In this document: positions 1 to 8,604 of the stretch, piece by piece
Layout: the number at the start of each line of letters is the position of its first letter
How positions within the stretch are numbered: the first letter of the stretch is position 1
Assembly (NCBI GenBank): GCA_963773875.1
Contig: CAVZCV010000020.1
Location: 248,001-312,000 of the forward strand
DNA length: 64,000 bases
Direction of reading: 5' to 3'
Origin: CAVTYH01 sp963773875
GTDB lineage: Bacteria > Planctomycetota > Planctomycetia > Pirellulales > JADZDJ01
Program-made: the position numbers and the translations under genes
The notes under the pieces: generated by a model
What the model saw: the letters and a program-made list of their open reading frames with translations, nothing else
What the model was told of the DNA's origin: nothing
Databases searched by the model: none

Positions 1-2136
1 GAACTTGTCGATATTCTCTTTGTTAAACGTGAAAGGTGTGCCAAGAAGCACGTTGTCACCTGCGATTTCGATTTTTCCTAAACGTCCGGCTTGGAGCGAT
101 TTGTCGCCGGCTTTGAGCGTGCCTTTGGCCAAGGCGTCCGCGGTGAAAACCGTCAGGCAGCCTAAGTCCATCGTGTTCCAGAGCACGATGCAATCCGTCA
201 CGCCTTCATGCACGTACGGCTTGTTGTCGTTCGGCAGACCAAGGCCGATGACTTTCACATCGGTTCGGCCAGATTGCTTCACCGCTTCTGCCGCGCCAGG
301 CACAGCCGGCGAGCAAATAGCCATGATGAGTTTCACATCGGGGTAAGCGTTGAGAATAGTGTTCGTCTCATCGAACGCTTTTTTCTGCAAGTCATCGCAG
401 GGTCTCAGGGCCGCTAATTTGATGTTTGGATATTTGTCTGCACGGCGCTTTTCGATTTGCTTTTGCCATTCGATCATGTTGTCGGCCGTGAGCGAGGCGG
501 TGATGATGGCAAACTCCCCTTTGCCGCCAAGCAGCCGGGCCGCGTGATCCATCAGCGTAAAGCCAATTCCCTGGGGCGTCGCCTGATTGACGAAAAAGTC
601 GCGCGAGTTGGCTTCCGCATCCGCATCCCACGTGATGACATGGATGCCGCGCTCGCGAGCTTTCCGCAGAACGGAAGAAATTGCCGTGCGATTTTCCACA
701 GCCACCGCGATGACATCGACGCCGCGGGTGATCCAAGTATCGACGATTTCATTTTGCTTGGCCGGATCAGGATCAGTTGGGCCATCCCACAACAATTCCA
801 CACCCAATTCCTTGGCGGCTTCGTCCGCGCCTTTATGCGCGGCGATGAAATACGCGTTGCCCAAACTCTTTGGCATCATGCCAACCGTGATTTTCTTGCC
901 GGCGACGGGTTTCGATTTGGAATCGTTCGCCTCCGGCAGAACTGCAGACTGATTTTTCGTGTCGCCGTTTGCTGGCGTGGCGATCGTGACTTGAGCGTTC
1001 TGTGGTTGGATATGCTCGGTCAGCAAATTCTTCACGAGCAACCAATTTGCACCGGCGATGATGGCCGCACCGAGCAAAATCACGAGACTCAACACAGCGA
1101 CTTGCGAGTTCTTCACTTCGAACGTCTCCAATTCTGGGATAACCAAACGAGCGGAGCGCGCCCGGCGAGTGCTGAGCCGCTCCATGGTAATAGTGACCAA
1201 CAAGAGCGAGCCCATCAAGATACCAGCAATATCGCCACTTTGCCCTGCCAAACGCAGGCCATTTTGCAGGATGGCGATGGCGAAGATGCCCATCACGGTC
1301 CCTGGAATGGTTCCGCGGCCTCCGAAGATGGAGGTTCCGCCCAGCACCACCGCGGTGATCGCCGTCAGTTCATAACCGGTGCCGGCATCGGCCTTGGCCT
1401 GCCCCAAGTGCGACACATAAATGATGGCCGACAAACTGGCGATGAAGCCAGAAAGCACATAGACGAGCATCAGGCGGCGTTCAACGGGCACGCCGGCGTG
1501 GCGCGCGCCGTCGGGCGAAAAACCGATCGCATACAGACCGCGACCAATTACGCTGCGCTGCAAAAGAACCCAAAAGGCGATCGCCACGACAACGAAAACC
1601 GGCAATTGCGTTGGAACGCCGCCAGGCAAATAGCCTTGACCCAAGAATAGATAACTGTCAGGAAAGCCAGTGAAATTATCGACGCCCCGCGTTAATCCCT
1701 CCGCCAGCCCGCGGTATAGTGAAAACGTGCCCAGCGTGACAATCAGCGGCGGCAACCGCAATTTGGCGATCAAAGCTGCGTTCAAAAATCCGGCCATCGT
1801 GCCGACGATCAGCGTTCCAACAATCGCCAGTGGAATTGGAATTCCTGCGTCGCGCCACATCAGGCCAAACAGCACGGCCGATAGCCCCATCAGCGAGCCG
1901 ACCGACAGATCGATGCCGCCAGTGATGATGACAGGCGTCATAGCGATCGCGAGGAGGCCGACTTCGGCACACAGCCTTGTCACTTCAAATGCATTGTCTC
2001 GCGACATGAAATTCTTGCCGGTCGCGCAGAAAATGGCGATCTCCGCCACGAGCACCGTAGCCAGTACAATTTCATGCGTAACTTGAAACCGCCGCTCGCG
2101 TGCAATTTCACTGGGCGGCGAGAGCTCCGAGGCCAT
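1..2136 (-). CDS. Ribose-type sugar ABC permease fused in frame to its periplasmic binding protein (3' end off the window)
   Basis: One uninterrupted minus-strand frame of at least 712 codons runs from ATG at 2136, behind a good GGCGGAGG site, to the left edge. Residues about 20-320 are an RbsC/AraH-type permease, with the GGIDLSVGS loop and the GGTSIFGGRGTIPGT motif near the C-terminal end. Residues about 345-369 form an extra membrane helix. From about residue 413 a LacI-like sugar-binding protein starts (KKITVGMMPKSLGNAYF, then AKQNEIVDTWITRG and the C-terminal GDNVLLGTPF). In most bacteria these are two genes. The frame was followed codon by codon across the permease and into the binding domain, and no stop was met. 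The helix would place the binding domain in the periplasm. Substrate is unknown; rhamnose, ribose or autoinducer-2-like sugars are the family range. The start overlaps the end of the upstream permease by 29 bases, so translation is probably coupled. Confidence 0.85.
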   Translation of the reverse strand, partial: MASELSPPSEIARERRFQVTHEIVLATVLVAEIAIFCATGKNFMSRDNAFEVTRLCAEVGLLAIAMTPVIITGGIDLSVGSLMGLSAVLFGLMWRDAGIPIPLAIVGTLIVGTMAGFLNAALIAKLRLPPLIVTLGTFSLYRGLAEGLTRGVDNFTGFPDSYLFLGQGYLPGGVPTQLPVFVVVAIAFWVLLQRSVIGRGLYAIGFSPDGARHAGVPVERRLMLVYVLSGFIASLSAIIYVSHLGQAKADAGTGYELTAITAVVLGGTSIFGGRGTIPGTVMGIFAIAILQNGLRLAGQSGDIAGILMGSLLLVTITMERLSTRRARSARLVIPELETFEVKNSQVAVLSLVILLGAAIIAGANWLLVKNLLTEHIQPQNAQVTIATPANGDTKNQSAVLPEANDSKSKPVAGKKITVGMMPKSLGNAYFIAAHKGADEAAKELGVELLWDGPTDPDPAKQNEIVDTWITRGVDVIAVAVENRTAISSVLRKARERGIHVITWDADAEANSRDFFVNQATPQGIGFTLMDHAARLLGGKGEFAIITASLTADNMIEWQKQIEKRRADKYPNIKLAALRPCDDLQKKAFDETNTILNAYPDVKLIMAICSPAVPGAAEAVKQSGRTDVKVIGLGLPNDNKPYVHEGVTDCIVLWNTMDLGCLTVFTADALAKGTLKAGDKSLQAGRLGKIEIAGDNVLLGTPFTFNKENIDKF

Positions 2137-3093
2137 GCTTCCTCCGCCTGAAATTGAACGCATCTGCCGTCACCGCGAGTAAGATGATTGCGCCTTGAAT
2201 CGCTTTTTCCCACTGCGCTTCGGTGTGGAGAAACACGAGCGCCGGGCGGATGGTTGCCAGTAGAATCACGCCGAATAGCACGCCAAACAAATTCCCGCGG
2301 CCGCCGGAAATTGCCACCCCGCCAACGACTACTGCCGCAATCACTTCCAATTCGAAACCGTCGCCGGCCTTGGGGTCCACGCTCGGCAGTTGCGCAACGC
2401 TCAACAGCGCCGCCAGCCCTGTCAGCGCACCCATTAGCACGAAGACCCAAAATACGACGCGCTGCGGACGCACGCCGACGAGCCAAGCGGCATCCGGATC
2501 GGAACCAGTGGCGTAAACCGCGCGACCTGCCGCCAGATACCGCAGACCCCAGGCAAACGCCAGAAACGCAACCGCTGAAATTCCGATGATCAACGCCTGC
2601 CCGACGTTCTGCCCGTAGCCGAACCATTGAAAATCGGGCGGCACATTATTAACGAACGCGCCTTCGCGCCACCAGCAGAGCGCATCGCGAAAAATGACCA
2701 TCGTGGCAAGTGTCACCACGATCGAAGGCAATCCCAGCACCGCGATGAAAACACCATTGATCGAACCCATCGCAGCGCCGATCAGCATCACCGCCGGCAC
2801 CACAAGCGGCATTGGCAATCCTGCTTTCGCGAGCAGGCCCGCCGCGACACCGCAGACCGAAAGCTGCGAGCCAATCGAAATATCGATGTTGCGCGCAGGA
2901 TGACCAGCGTGATGCCGATTGCGGCCACCAACACCGGCGCGCTGCCGACCAGAATCACGCGAAACTGATTGCCGCGATAAAACGACGGCGCAGCAATCGC
3001 CAGCAATCCCAAGAGCAGCGCGTAGGCGATGGCGATCGAGATGGCCGACCAGGCCGAGGAATCCAAACGTTGGAAGACCGATCCGCGTTGCAT
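2108..3093 (-). CDS. Second sugar ABC transporter permease (RbsC family), one frame break
   Basis: Integral membrane permease of a ribose-type importer, the likely partner of the fused permease immediately downstream. The N-terminal part (start ATG at 3093, MQRGSVFQRLDSSAW) reads well down to GITLVIL. The family motif RNIDISIGSQ then continues in another frame, so there is a break near 2895, where the DNA has CTGCGCGCAAC and one base seems missing. After that the frame is clean through AISGGRGNLFG to the stop at 2108. Joined length is about 328 residues, normal for the family, with about ten membrane segments. The break may be a sequence error; if real, the transporter would lose this subunit. 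Confidence 0.85.
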
Positions 3094-3190
3094 TTCCGCC
3101 TGAGCTTTGCGTCGCCGACAATTTCGACTTTTCTATGGAAGCTGCGTAGACTATCGCTAGCCGGTGCCACTTTCAATAATCTGGCAGCGA

Positions 3191-4219
3191 ATGTCAACTT
3201 ACGATTCAACCAGAATAATCCCTCATGCTGCGGAAAGCACCGTGTCTGAGGAATCTCCGCTAAAGATGCCGCAAAGCGCGCCAGTTGAGGCAAATCGCCT
3301 GGAATTGTTCCATGGCGAGGCGAATCCGGCGGTAGCGCGAGTTTATGCACGGCTGACGATTGTTGATGAGGCAATCGACTTGACGTCACTGGAGTTGGCT
3401 GGCCGACTCAGAGGGCCGGAGTGCGCTTTTTCGCATACCTTGCCACTGCGAATGCCGTTTTTACCATGTCCGCCGCGGAATTCGGCAGCGAAGCAACTTG
3501 TGGCCGAAGCCGTGGTGCCGGACCCGTGTTTTTGGACCCCCGAGCTGCCATTCTTATATCGAGCTCAAATCGAATTGATGCGGCGAGAAGAGTTGCTTTG
3601 GCGCTGTGAGCGACTCGTCGGGATTCGTCGCTTGGGAGTCCGTGGCCAGTCGTTGTTATTTGATGGAAAGCGATTTGTGTTGCGCGGATTGGTGATGCAA
3701 GTGGGGATTGCGGAGTTGGGAGAGGCGAATGAAGAAAAATTCGCACGCGAGTCGTGGACGGCAATTGTAGCGGCGAATCCTAACGATGAATTCTGCGAAT
3801 GGGCCAGTCGGCGGGGAATTCTGTTGGGCGCAGAGTTGACGAAATTGGCGGATGAATCTGGGGCGAGGGATTTGGATTTTCATTTGCGACGGCTCTCCCA
3901 TTGGCCGGCTGTTGGAATTGCTGTTTTGAACCGCGATGGCCCGATCCCAAATGCTGTGTGCCAGGCCGCGCCGAATCTGCTGCTCGCGCAACATATCGCG
4001 GCAGACGAGCCAATTAATTTGGCAGAATGGGCGCACCTGGCGATGGCCGATGTTGATAAGCCACGAAAGTTTGCGCGAAAAGTTGCGGATTGCCAGCGGC
4101 CGATCGTTGCCGTCCGCCAGCTCTCGCAGCCAGCAAGCATCGAACAAGCCCGTGCCGGTTGCGACGCGCTGCAGCACGATTTATCGATCGCCGGTGACTT
4201 TGCCGGATATGTGGTGTGA
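3191..4219 (+). CDS. Uncharacterised protein with glycoside hydrolase family 2-like beta-sandwich and barrel remnants
   Basis: Function not recognised with certainty. The middle contains a stretch like the GH2 sandwich-to-barrel junction (DPCFWTPELPFLYR, then GIRRLGVRGQSLLFDGKRF and VLRGLVMQVG), which in beta-galactosidases precedes the catalytic barrel. The rest is too short for an intact barrel (about 342 residues) and no GH2 catalytic glutamates could be placed, so it is probably not an active glycosidase. ATG at 3191 is chosen; GTG at 3164 is an alternative. It lies one base before the MoeB-like gene and is divergent from the permeases, which suggests a two-gene unit. A link to sugar metabolism is inferred only from the transporter genes on both sides. 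Confidence 0.6.
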   Translation: MSTYDSTRIIPHAAESTVSEESPLKMPQSAPVEANRLELFHGEANPAVARVYARLTIVDEAIDLTSLELAGRLRGPECAFSHTLPLRMPFLPCPPRNSAAKQLVAEAVVPDPCFWTPELPFLYRAQIELMRREELLWRCERLVGIRRLGVRGQSLLFDGKRFVLRGLVMQVGIAELGEANEEKFARESWTAIVAANPNDEFCEWASRRGILLGAELTKLADESGARDLDFHLRRLSHWPAVGIAVLNRDGPIPNAVCQAAPNLLLAQHIAADEPINLAEWAHLAMADVDKPRKFARKVADCQRPIVAVRQLSQPASIEQARAGCDALQHDLSIAGDFAGYVV

Positions 4220-4220
4220 T

Positions 4221-5300
4221 ATGTCAGATCAAGATTTAGATTCGCTCGATCGCTATGTACGCCAAATGCGATTCGTCCCGCTCGGCGAAGAAGGACAACG
4301 ACGATTACTGGCCAGCCGCGCGCTCATCTGCGGGTGCGGGGCGCTCGGCAGCGTGCTGGCCAATACGCTGGCCAGGGCGGGCGTCGGCAAATTGCGAATT
4401 GTCGATCGCGATTTTCTGGAGCTCAACAATTTGCAGCGGCAAGTACTCTACGACGAGGCCGACGTGCGGGCAGCGCTACCCAAAGCTGTGGCGGCGGCCG
4501 AAAAGTTGCGGCGAATCAATCGTCAGATTGAAATTGAACCAATCGTGGCCGATGTTGAAGCCGGCAACATTCTTTCGCTGTGCGACGGCTGCGACATTAT
4601 CCTTGATGGCACCGACAACTTTGAAACGCGCTTCCTGCTCAATGAGGCTGCAATCAAATTGCGGCTGCCGTGGGTGTACGGCGGCTCCATCGGCGCTGAG
4701 GGGCAATCGCTGACGGTGCTGCCGGGTGAGCCGCCTTGTTTTCGCTGCGTGATGAACGAGCCGCCGCCACCAGGAACCTCGCCAACGTGTGATACGGCGG
4801 GCATTCTGGGACCGATCGTCAATGTTGTCGCTTCAATTCAATCGTGCGAAGCAATCAAGGTTCTTTCGGGCCATCAGGACATTGTGAGTCGATCGCTCAC
4901 CGTCATTGATCTTTGGGACAATCAGATGCGGCAGTTGAATCTCGATCGCCTTCGCTCTGCCGGCGGCTGCCCTACATGCCGTGGAGAGGAGTTTCCTTGG
5001 CTCTCCGGCCAACGCGGCAGCCGTACTGCCGTGTTATGCGGTCGAAATTCGGTGCAACTTTCGCAACCAGTTGAAACGGCGGACCACGGTCAATTGTCGC
5101 TTGATGCCCTGGCCGAAAAACTAGCCGTCGTTGGTTCGGTTACACGAAACAAATACTTGCTCAGGTGCGCCGTTGGCAATTACATGCTGACGATGTTTCC
5201 CGACGGCCGCGCCATCATCGGCGGTACAAACGATATAGCGGAAGGCGCGGACGGTTTATGCCAAGTATGTGGGAAACTAATGATGAATTACAATCAATGA
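4221..5300 (+). CDS. ThiF/MoeB-family adenylyltransferase
   Basis: E1-like enzyme that adenylates the C-terminal glycine of a ubiquitin-like sulfur carrier (MoaD or ThiS type). Seen directly: the nucleotide-binding GCGALGSVLANTLARAG at about residues 37-53, the Arg finger region NNLQRQ, DGTDNFETRFLLNE, the active-site cysteine in SPTCDTAG, and two zinc CxxC pairs (CFRC, CPTC). A C-terminal extension of about 90 residues ends with another CxxC (CQVC). At 359 residues it is longer than E. coli MoeB (about 250). ATG follows the previous stop by one base. The stop codon falls in the left arm of an inverted repeat shared with the convergent ATPase gene. The carrier protein is not in the window; molybdopterin is plausible because moaC lies at 50.3-50.8 kb. 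Confidence 0.88.
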   Translation: MSDQDLDSLDRYVRQMRFVPLGEEGQRRLLASRALICGCGALGSVLANTLARAGVGKLRIVDRDFLELNNLQRQVLYDEADVRAALPKAVAAAEKLRRINRQIEIEPIVADVEAGNILSLCDGCDIILDGTDNFETRFLLNEAAIKLRLPWVYGGSIGAEGQSLTVLPGEPPCFRCVMNEPPPPGTSPTCDTAGILGPIVNVVASIQSCEAIKVLSGHQDIVSRSLTVIDLWDNQMRQLNLDRLRSAGGCPTCRGEEFPWLSGQRGSRTAVLCGRNSVQLSQPVETADHGQLSLDALAEKLAVVGSVTRNKYLLRCAVGNYMLTMFPDGRAIIGGTNDIAEGADGLCQVCGKLMMNYNQ

Positions 5301-5414
5301 CGAAATTCGAATGACGAATAAATTCCAAGCACCAAAAGCCAAACGCTCAAATGGCAATCCGTTTTGTCATTCGACCATTGGAATTTGGAACTTCATTCGT
5401 CATTCGAATTTCGT
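5299..5414. repeat. Long imperfect inverted repeat (GACGAAATTCGAATGACG type) between convergent genes
   Basis: The left arm at 5299-5319 and the right arm at 5395-5414 match as a 20-base perfect inverted repeat built from the unit ATTCGTCATTCGAATTTCGT. Inside it, AAATTCCAA near 5321 faces TTGGAATTT near 5379, so the whole stretch can fold into a long interrupted hairpin. It separates two convergent genes and both stop codons lie in its arms, so it may serve as a bidirectional terminator. Similar TGACGAA/TTCGTCA intergenic repeats are common in planctomycete genomes (from memory, not checked). Confidence 0.8.
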
Positions 5415-6933
5415 ACTTCGTCATTCCTTTTGGTAGCCGCTTCCATAATTTTCTGTTCCGTTGCTTCCGCTCGCGAGAACTCGCCTGTCAGTCTGCCTTC
5501 GCACAGCACGAGAATGCGATCGCACAGCGTGAGCAGCTCCGGCAGTTCGCTGCTGGTCACAATGACGCCGAGCCCCTGGCGGCACAGGCCATCAATCAGC
5601 CGGTAAAGTTCCGCTTTGGCGCCGACGTCAATGCCGCGCGTCGGATCATCCAACAGCAGCACTCGTGGCTTGGTGAGTAGCCAGCGGCCAATGATGCATT
5701 TTTGCTGGTTGCCGCCACTGAGACTGGTAATCGCGGTGTCGATTCGGGCAGTTTTGACGCCGAGTTGCGAGACCATGCCCTTGGCCTGTTCGCGTTCACG
5801 GCGGCCATTAATCATGCCGGCTGACGCTACATCCCCCAAAGTACATAGCGTGATGTTCTGGCCAACATCGAAGTACGAAAACAGTCCCAGCCGCTTGCGG
5901 TCCTCGGTCACTAGGGCGACGCCGGCCGAACAGGCCTCCGATGGATGCGTAAATTGCGCGGTCTTTCCGTCGAGCACAATTTCACCTCGCGGAACTTCCG
6001 TGGCGGCGCCAAACAAACATTCCAGCAGTTCGGTTCGCCCGGCGCCCATTAGCCCAGCGAAACCCAAAATCTCGCCGCGGCGCAACGTGAAGCTCACATC
6101 TTTCAATCGCCAACTCCGCGCATGTCCTGGCCACGGCAACGAGAGACGATTGACGGCCAAAACCGTTTCGCCTGGCGTTCGTCCCTGGCCAACATGCGTG
6201 TTTTCGATTTCCCGGCCAACCATCAAGTGTGTCACTTCACGCGGTGTAATTTCGACGCGGTTTATAGTCTTTACCAGTTTGCCGTCGCGCAGCACGCTAA
6301 TTCGATCGGCTAGCCGAAATACCTCGTCCATTTTGTGCGAGATATATAAAATCGTGACGCCACGTTTTCGCAACCGATCAATGACGCGATACAGCCGGGC
6401 AACCTCCGTCTCCGAAAGCGCGCTCGTTGGCTCGTCCATGATTAAGATCTCGGCGTCCAGCGATAGCGCTTTGGCGATCTCAATTAGCTGCTGATCGCCC
6501 ACGCGGAGTGCCCCGACCATTTGGGACGGCGAGATCTGGCATTCCAATTCGCTAAGCAACTTTGCCGCTTCAGCCTCCATGCTGCGATCATCGAGCAATC
6601 TGAATGGACCGCGTCTTCGCGCCCCAAAAAAATGTTGGCGGCGGCAGAAAGTTGTTCAACGAGGTTGAGTTCTTGGTGAATAATGCTGATTCTCGCCGCT
6701 TCGGCATCCCGAGTGCCTCGAAACTGCACCATCTGGCCTCGCACGCCTAATCGCCCTTCGAAGCCAACAACCACGCCTGCCAGAATTTTCATTAGCGTGC
6801 TTTTTCCAGCACCGTTCTCACCGACGATGGCATGCAATTCGCCGGCAGCAATATCAATCGACACGTCCGAAAGTGCCGTGACGCCCGGAAAGCGTTTTGT
6901 AACGTGGTCAATAGAAATGATTGGGCTGGTCAT
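5393..6933 (-). CDS. Sugar ABC transporter ATPase with two nucleotide-binding domains (RbsA family), one frame break
   Basis: Energises the importer whose permeases lie at 1-3093. First domain: Walker A GENGAGKST (residues about 38-46), signature-like GDQQLIEIAKAL, Walker B ILIMDEPTSAL. Second domain: degenerate Walker A GLMGAGRTELL, signature LSGGNQQK, Walker B VLLLDDPTRGID. This asymmetric pair is typical of RbsA/MglA. The frame changes near 6600, between IFLGREDAVHS and RLLDDRSMEAEAA; the joined protein is about 510 residues, as expected. The last residues (RNDEVRNSNDE) are encoded by the right arm of the inverted repeat, so the C-terminus has been extended or replaced by repeat DNA. ATG at 6933 reads MTSPIISIDHVTKRFPG. 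Confidence 0.9.
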
Positions 6934-6978
6934 ATATATTCCGACTTCCGGTCGGACGATTTAGAACTGGATATCGTT

Positions 6979-8499
6979 ATGGTCGACATCGACGGCACAT
7001 TCAAGCAACTGGTGGAACACTCGCGCGAAACTGCGCTGCTCAATTCAATCGAATCACTTCTTGGCTGGGACGAACGGACGATGTTGCCCGAGAAAGGCGG
7101 CGACTATCGGGCAGAACAAATGACGCTGCTGGCCGGCATGGTCCACCGGCGGCGAACTGATCCAAAGCTCGGCGAGTGGCTAAATATCCTTGTGGCGGCG
7201 AAGCTCGATCCGCACGGCGATCAAGGCGCAACGGTTCGCGAGCTCAAACGGCAATATGATCGCCGCGTGAAACTACCGCAGGCGTTGGTTGAGGAACTCA
7301 CGAGAACAGCCGTTTTAGGGCAGCAAGCGTGGGTGCACGCTCGGGCCAACAACGATTTCGCCTCATTCCGCCCACTTGTGGAAAAGACATTCAAGCTGAA
7401 ACGCGATGCGGCGCAGGCCATTGGTTTCAAAGAGTGTGCCTACGATGCACTACTCGACGAATTCGAACCGGGCGCTCTTACTTCGCAGATTGCTCGGGTA
7501 CTGTCAGCGCTGCGCGATCAGCTAGTGCCGCTCGTGGCTGAAATTGGCGCGAGCAGCCGCCGGCCGAAGATCGAAATTCTGGCGGGCGATTTTCCGGTCG
7601 ATCGTCAAGAACAATTTGCCCGCAGTGTGGCGGCACGGCTGGGGTTCGAATTCAATCGGGGGCGGCTCGATGTCACGGCGCATCCGTTTTGCACTTCGAT
7701 CGGGCCGCACGATTGCCGCATCACCACGCGGTACGATCACCATCACTTCCCCGGCGCATTTTTCGGTGTTTTGCACGAAGCCGGCCATGGCATTTACGAC
7801 CAGGGTTTGCGACCGGAGTGGTACGGGCTGCCGCCGGGCGAGGCAATTTCGCTCGGTATACACGAATCGCAATCGCGGATGTGGGAAAACCTGGTGGGTC
7901 GTAGCCGCGCTTTCTGGGAATGTTTCTATCCGGATGCGCAAAAGCAGTTTCCTGAAGCGCTCGGCGAAGTTCCCCCCGATAACTTTTACGCGGCAATTAA
8001 CGATGTGCGCCCCTCGCTCATTCGAGTGGAGGCGGACGAGGCAACGTACAACTTGCACATTCTCGTGCGGTTCGAGCTCGAGCAAGCGCTGGTCAATGAC
8101 GAACTGAAGGTCGCCGATTTGCCCGCGGCCTGGAATGAAAAATACCGCCACTATTTGAGCGTCACCCCGAAGAACGATGCCGAAGGTGTGCTGCAAGATA
8201 TCCACTGGAGTGCAGGGCTGGTTGGCTATTTTGCCACTTATTCGCTAGGAAACTTGTATGCATCGCAATTTTTTGCGAAAGCCGATCGCGATTTGGGCGG
8301 GCTGGCCAGACAGTTCGCCGCTGGCCAATTCCAACCGCTCCGAGATTGGCTCCGGGAGAATATCCATTACTCTGGACAATGTTGCACGGCCGACGAGCTG
8401 GTACGGCTCGTTACCGGTGAGCCGCTGTCGCATACTCATCTGATGAACTATCTACATGGAAAGTACGGCCCCTTGTACGGCCTAAAAATGGTCAATTAG
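6979..8499 (+). CDS. M32-family metallocarboxypeptidase
   Basis: Zinc (or cobalt) carboxypeptidase that trims amino acids from peptide C-termini in the cytoplasm. The metal site HEAGH lies in FFGVLHEAGHGIYDQG, followed by the family motif ESQSRMWENLVGRS, which carries the third metal-binding Glu. Other M32 blocks seen are TTRYDHHHFPGAFFG and IRVEADEATYNLHI. Length 506 residues is typical for Taq and Pfu carboxypeptidases. The start is placed at ATG 6979 (MVDIDGTFKQLVEHS) because upstream in-frame codons lie in the reverse strand of the ATPase gene. It is divergent from that ATPase, with about 45 bases between the starts. Confidence 0.93.
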   Translation: MVDIDGTFKQLVEHSRETALLNSIESLLGWDERTMLPEKGGDYRAEQMTLLAGMVHRRRTDPKLGEWLNILVAAKLDPHGDQGATVRELKRQYDRRVKLPQALVEELTRTAVLGQQAWVHARANNDFASFRPLVEKTFKLKRDAAQAIGFKECAYDALLDEFEPGALTSQIARVLSALRDQLVPLVAEIGASSRRPKIEILAGDFPVDRQEQFARSVAARLGFEFNRGRLDVTAHPFCTSIGPHDCRITTRYDHHHFPGAFFGVLHEAGHGIYDQGLRPEWYGLPPGEAISLGIHESQSRMWENLVGRSRAFWECFYPDAQKQFPEALGEVPPDNFYAAINDVRPSLIRVEADEATYNLHILVRFELEQALVNDELKVADLPAAWNEKYRHYLSVTPKNDAEGVLQDIHWSAGLVGYFATYSLGNLYASQFFAKADRDLGGLARQFAAGQFQPLRDWLRENIHYSGQCCTADELVRLVTGEPLSHTHLMNYLHGKYGPLYGLKMVN

Positions 8500-8604
8500 C
8501 CCGTAATTAGCCCTCATTTTTTTCGGCAAAACGCTTGCACTTGGACGCCAACTGCGGAGTAAACTAGGTGAAAGAGACAAATTACGATTGTGGAGTTCTT
8601 CGGT

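Noticed and set aside
457..1650. A 397-codon plus-strand frame over the transporter region
   Set aside because: It is the opposite-strand shadow of the permease-binding protein fusion, whose minus-strand translation shows family motifs throughout; the plus-strand product is Arg/His/Gln-rich without any recognisable domain.
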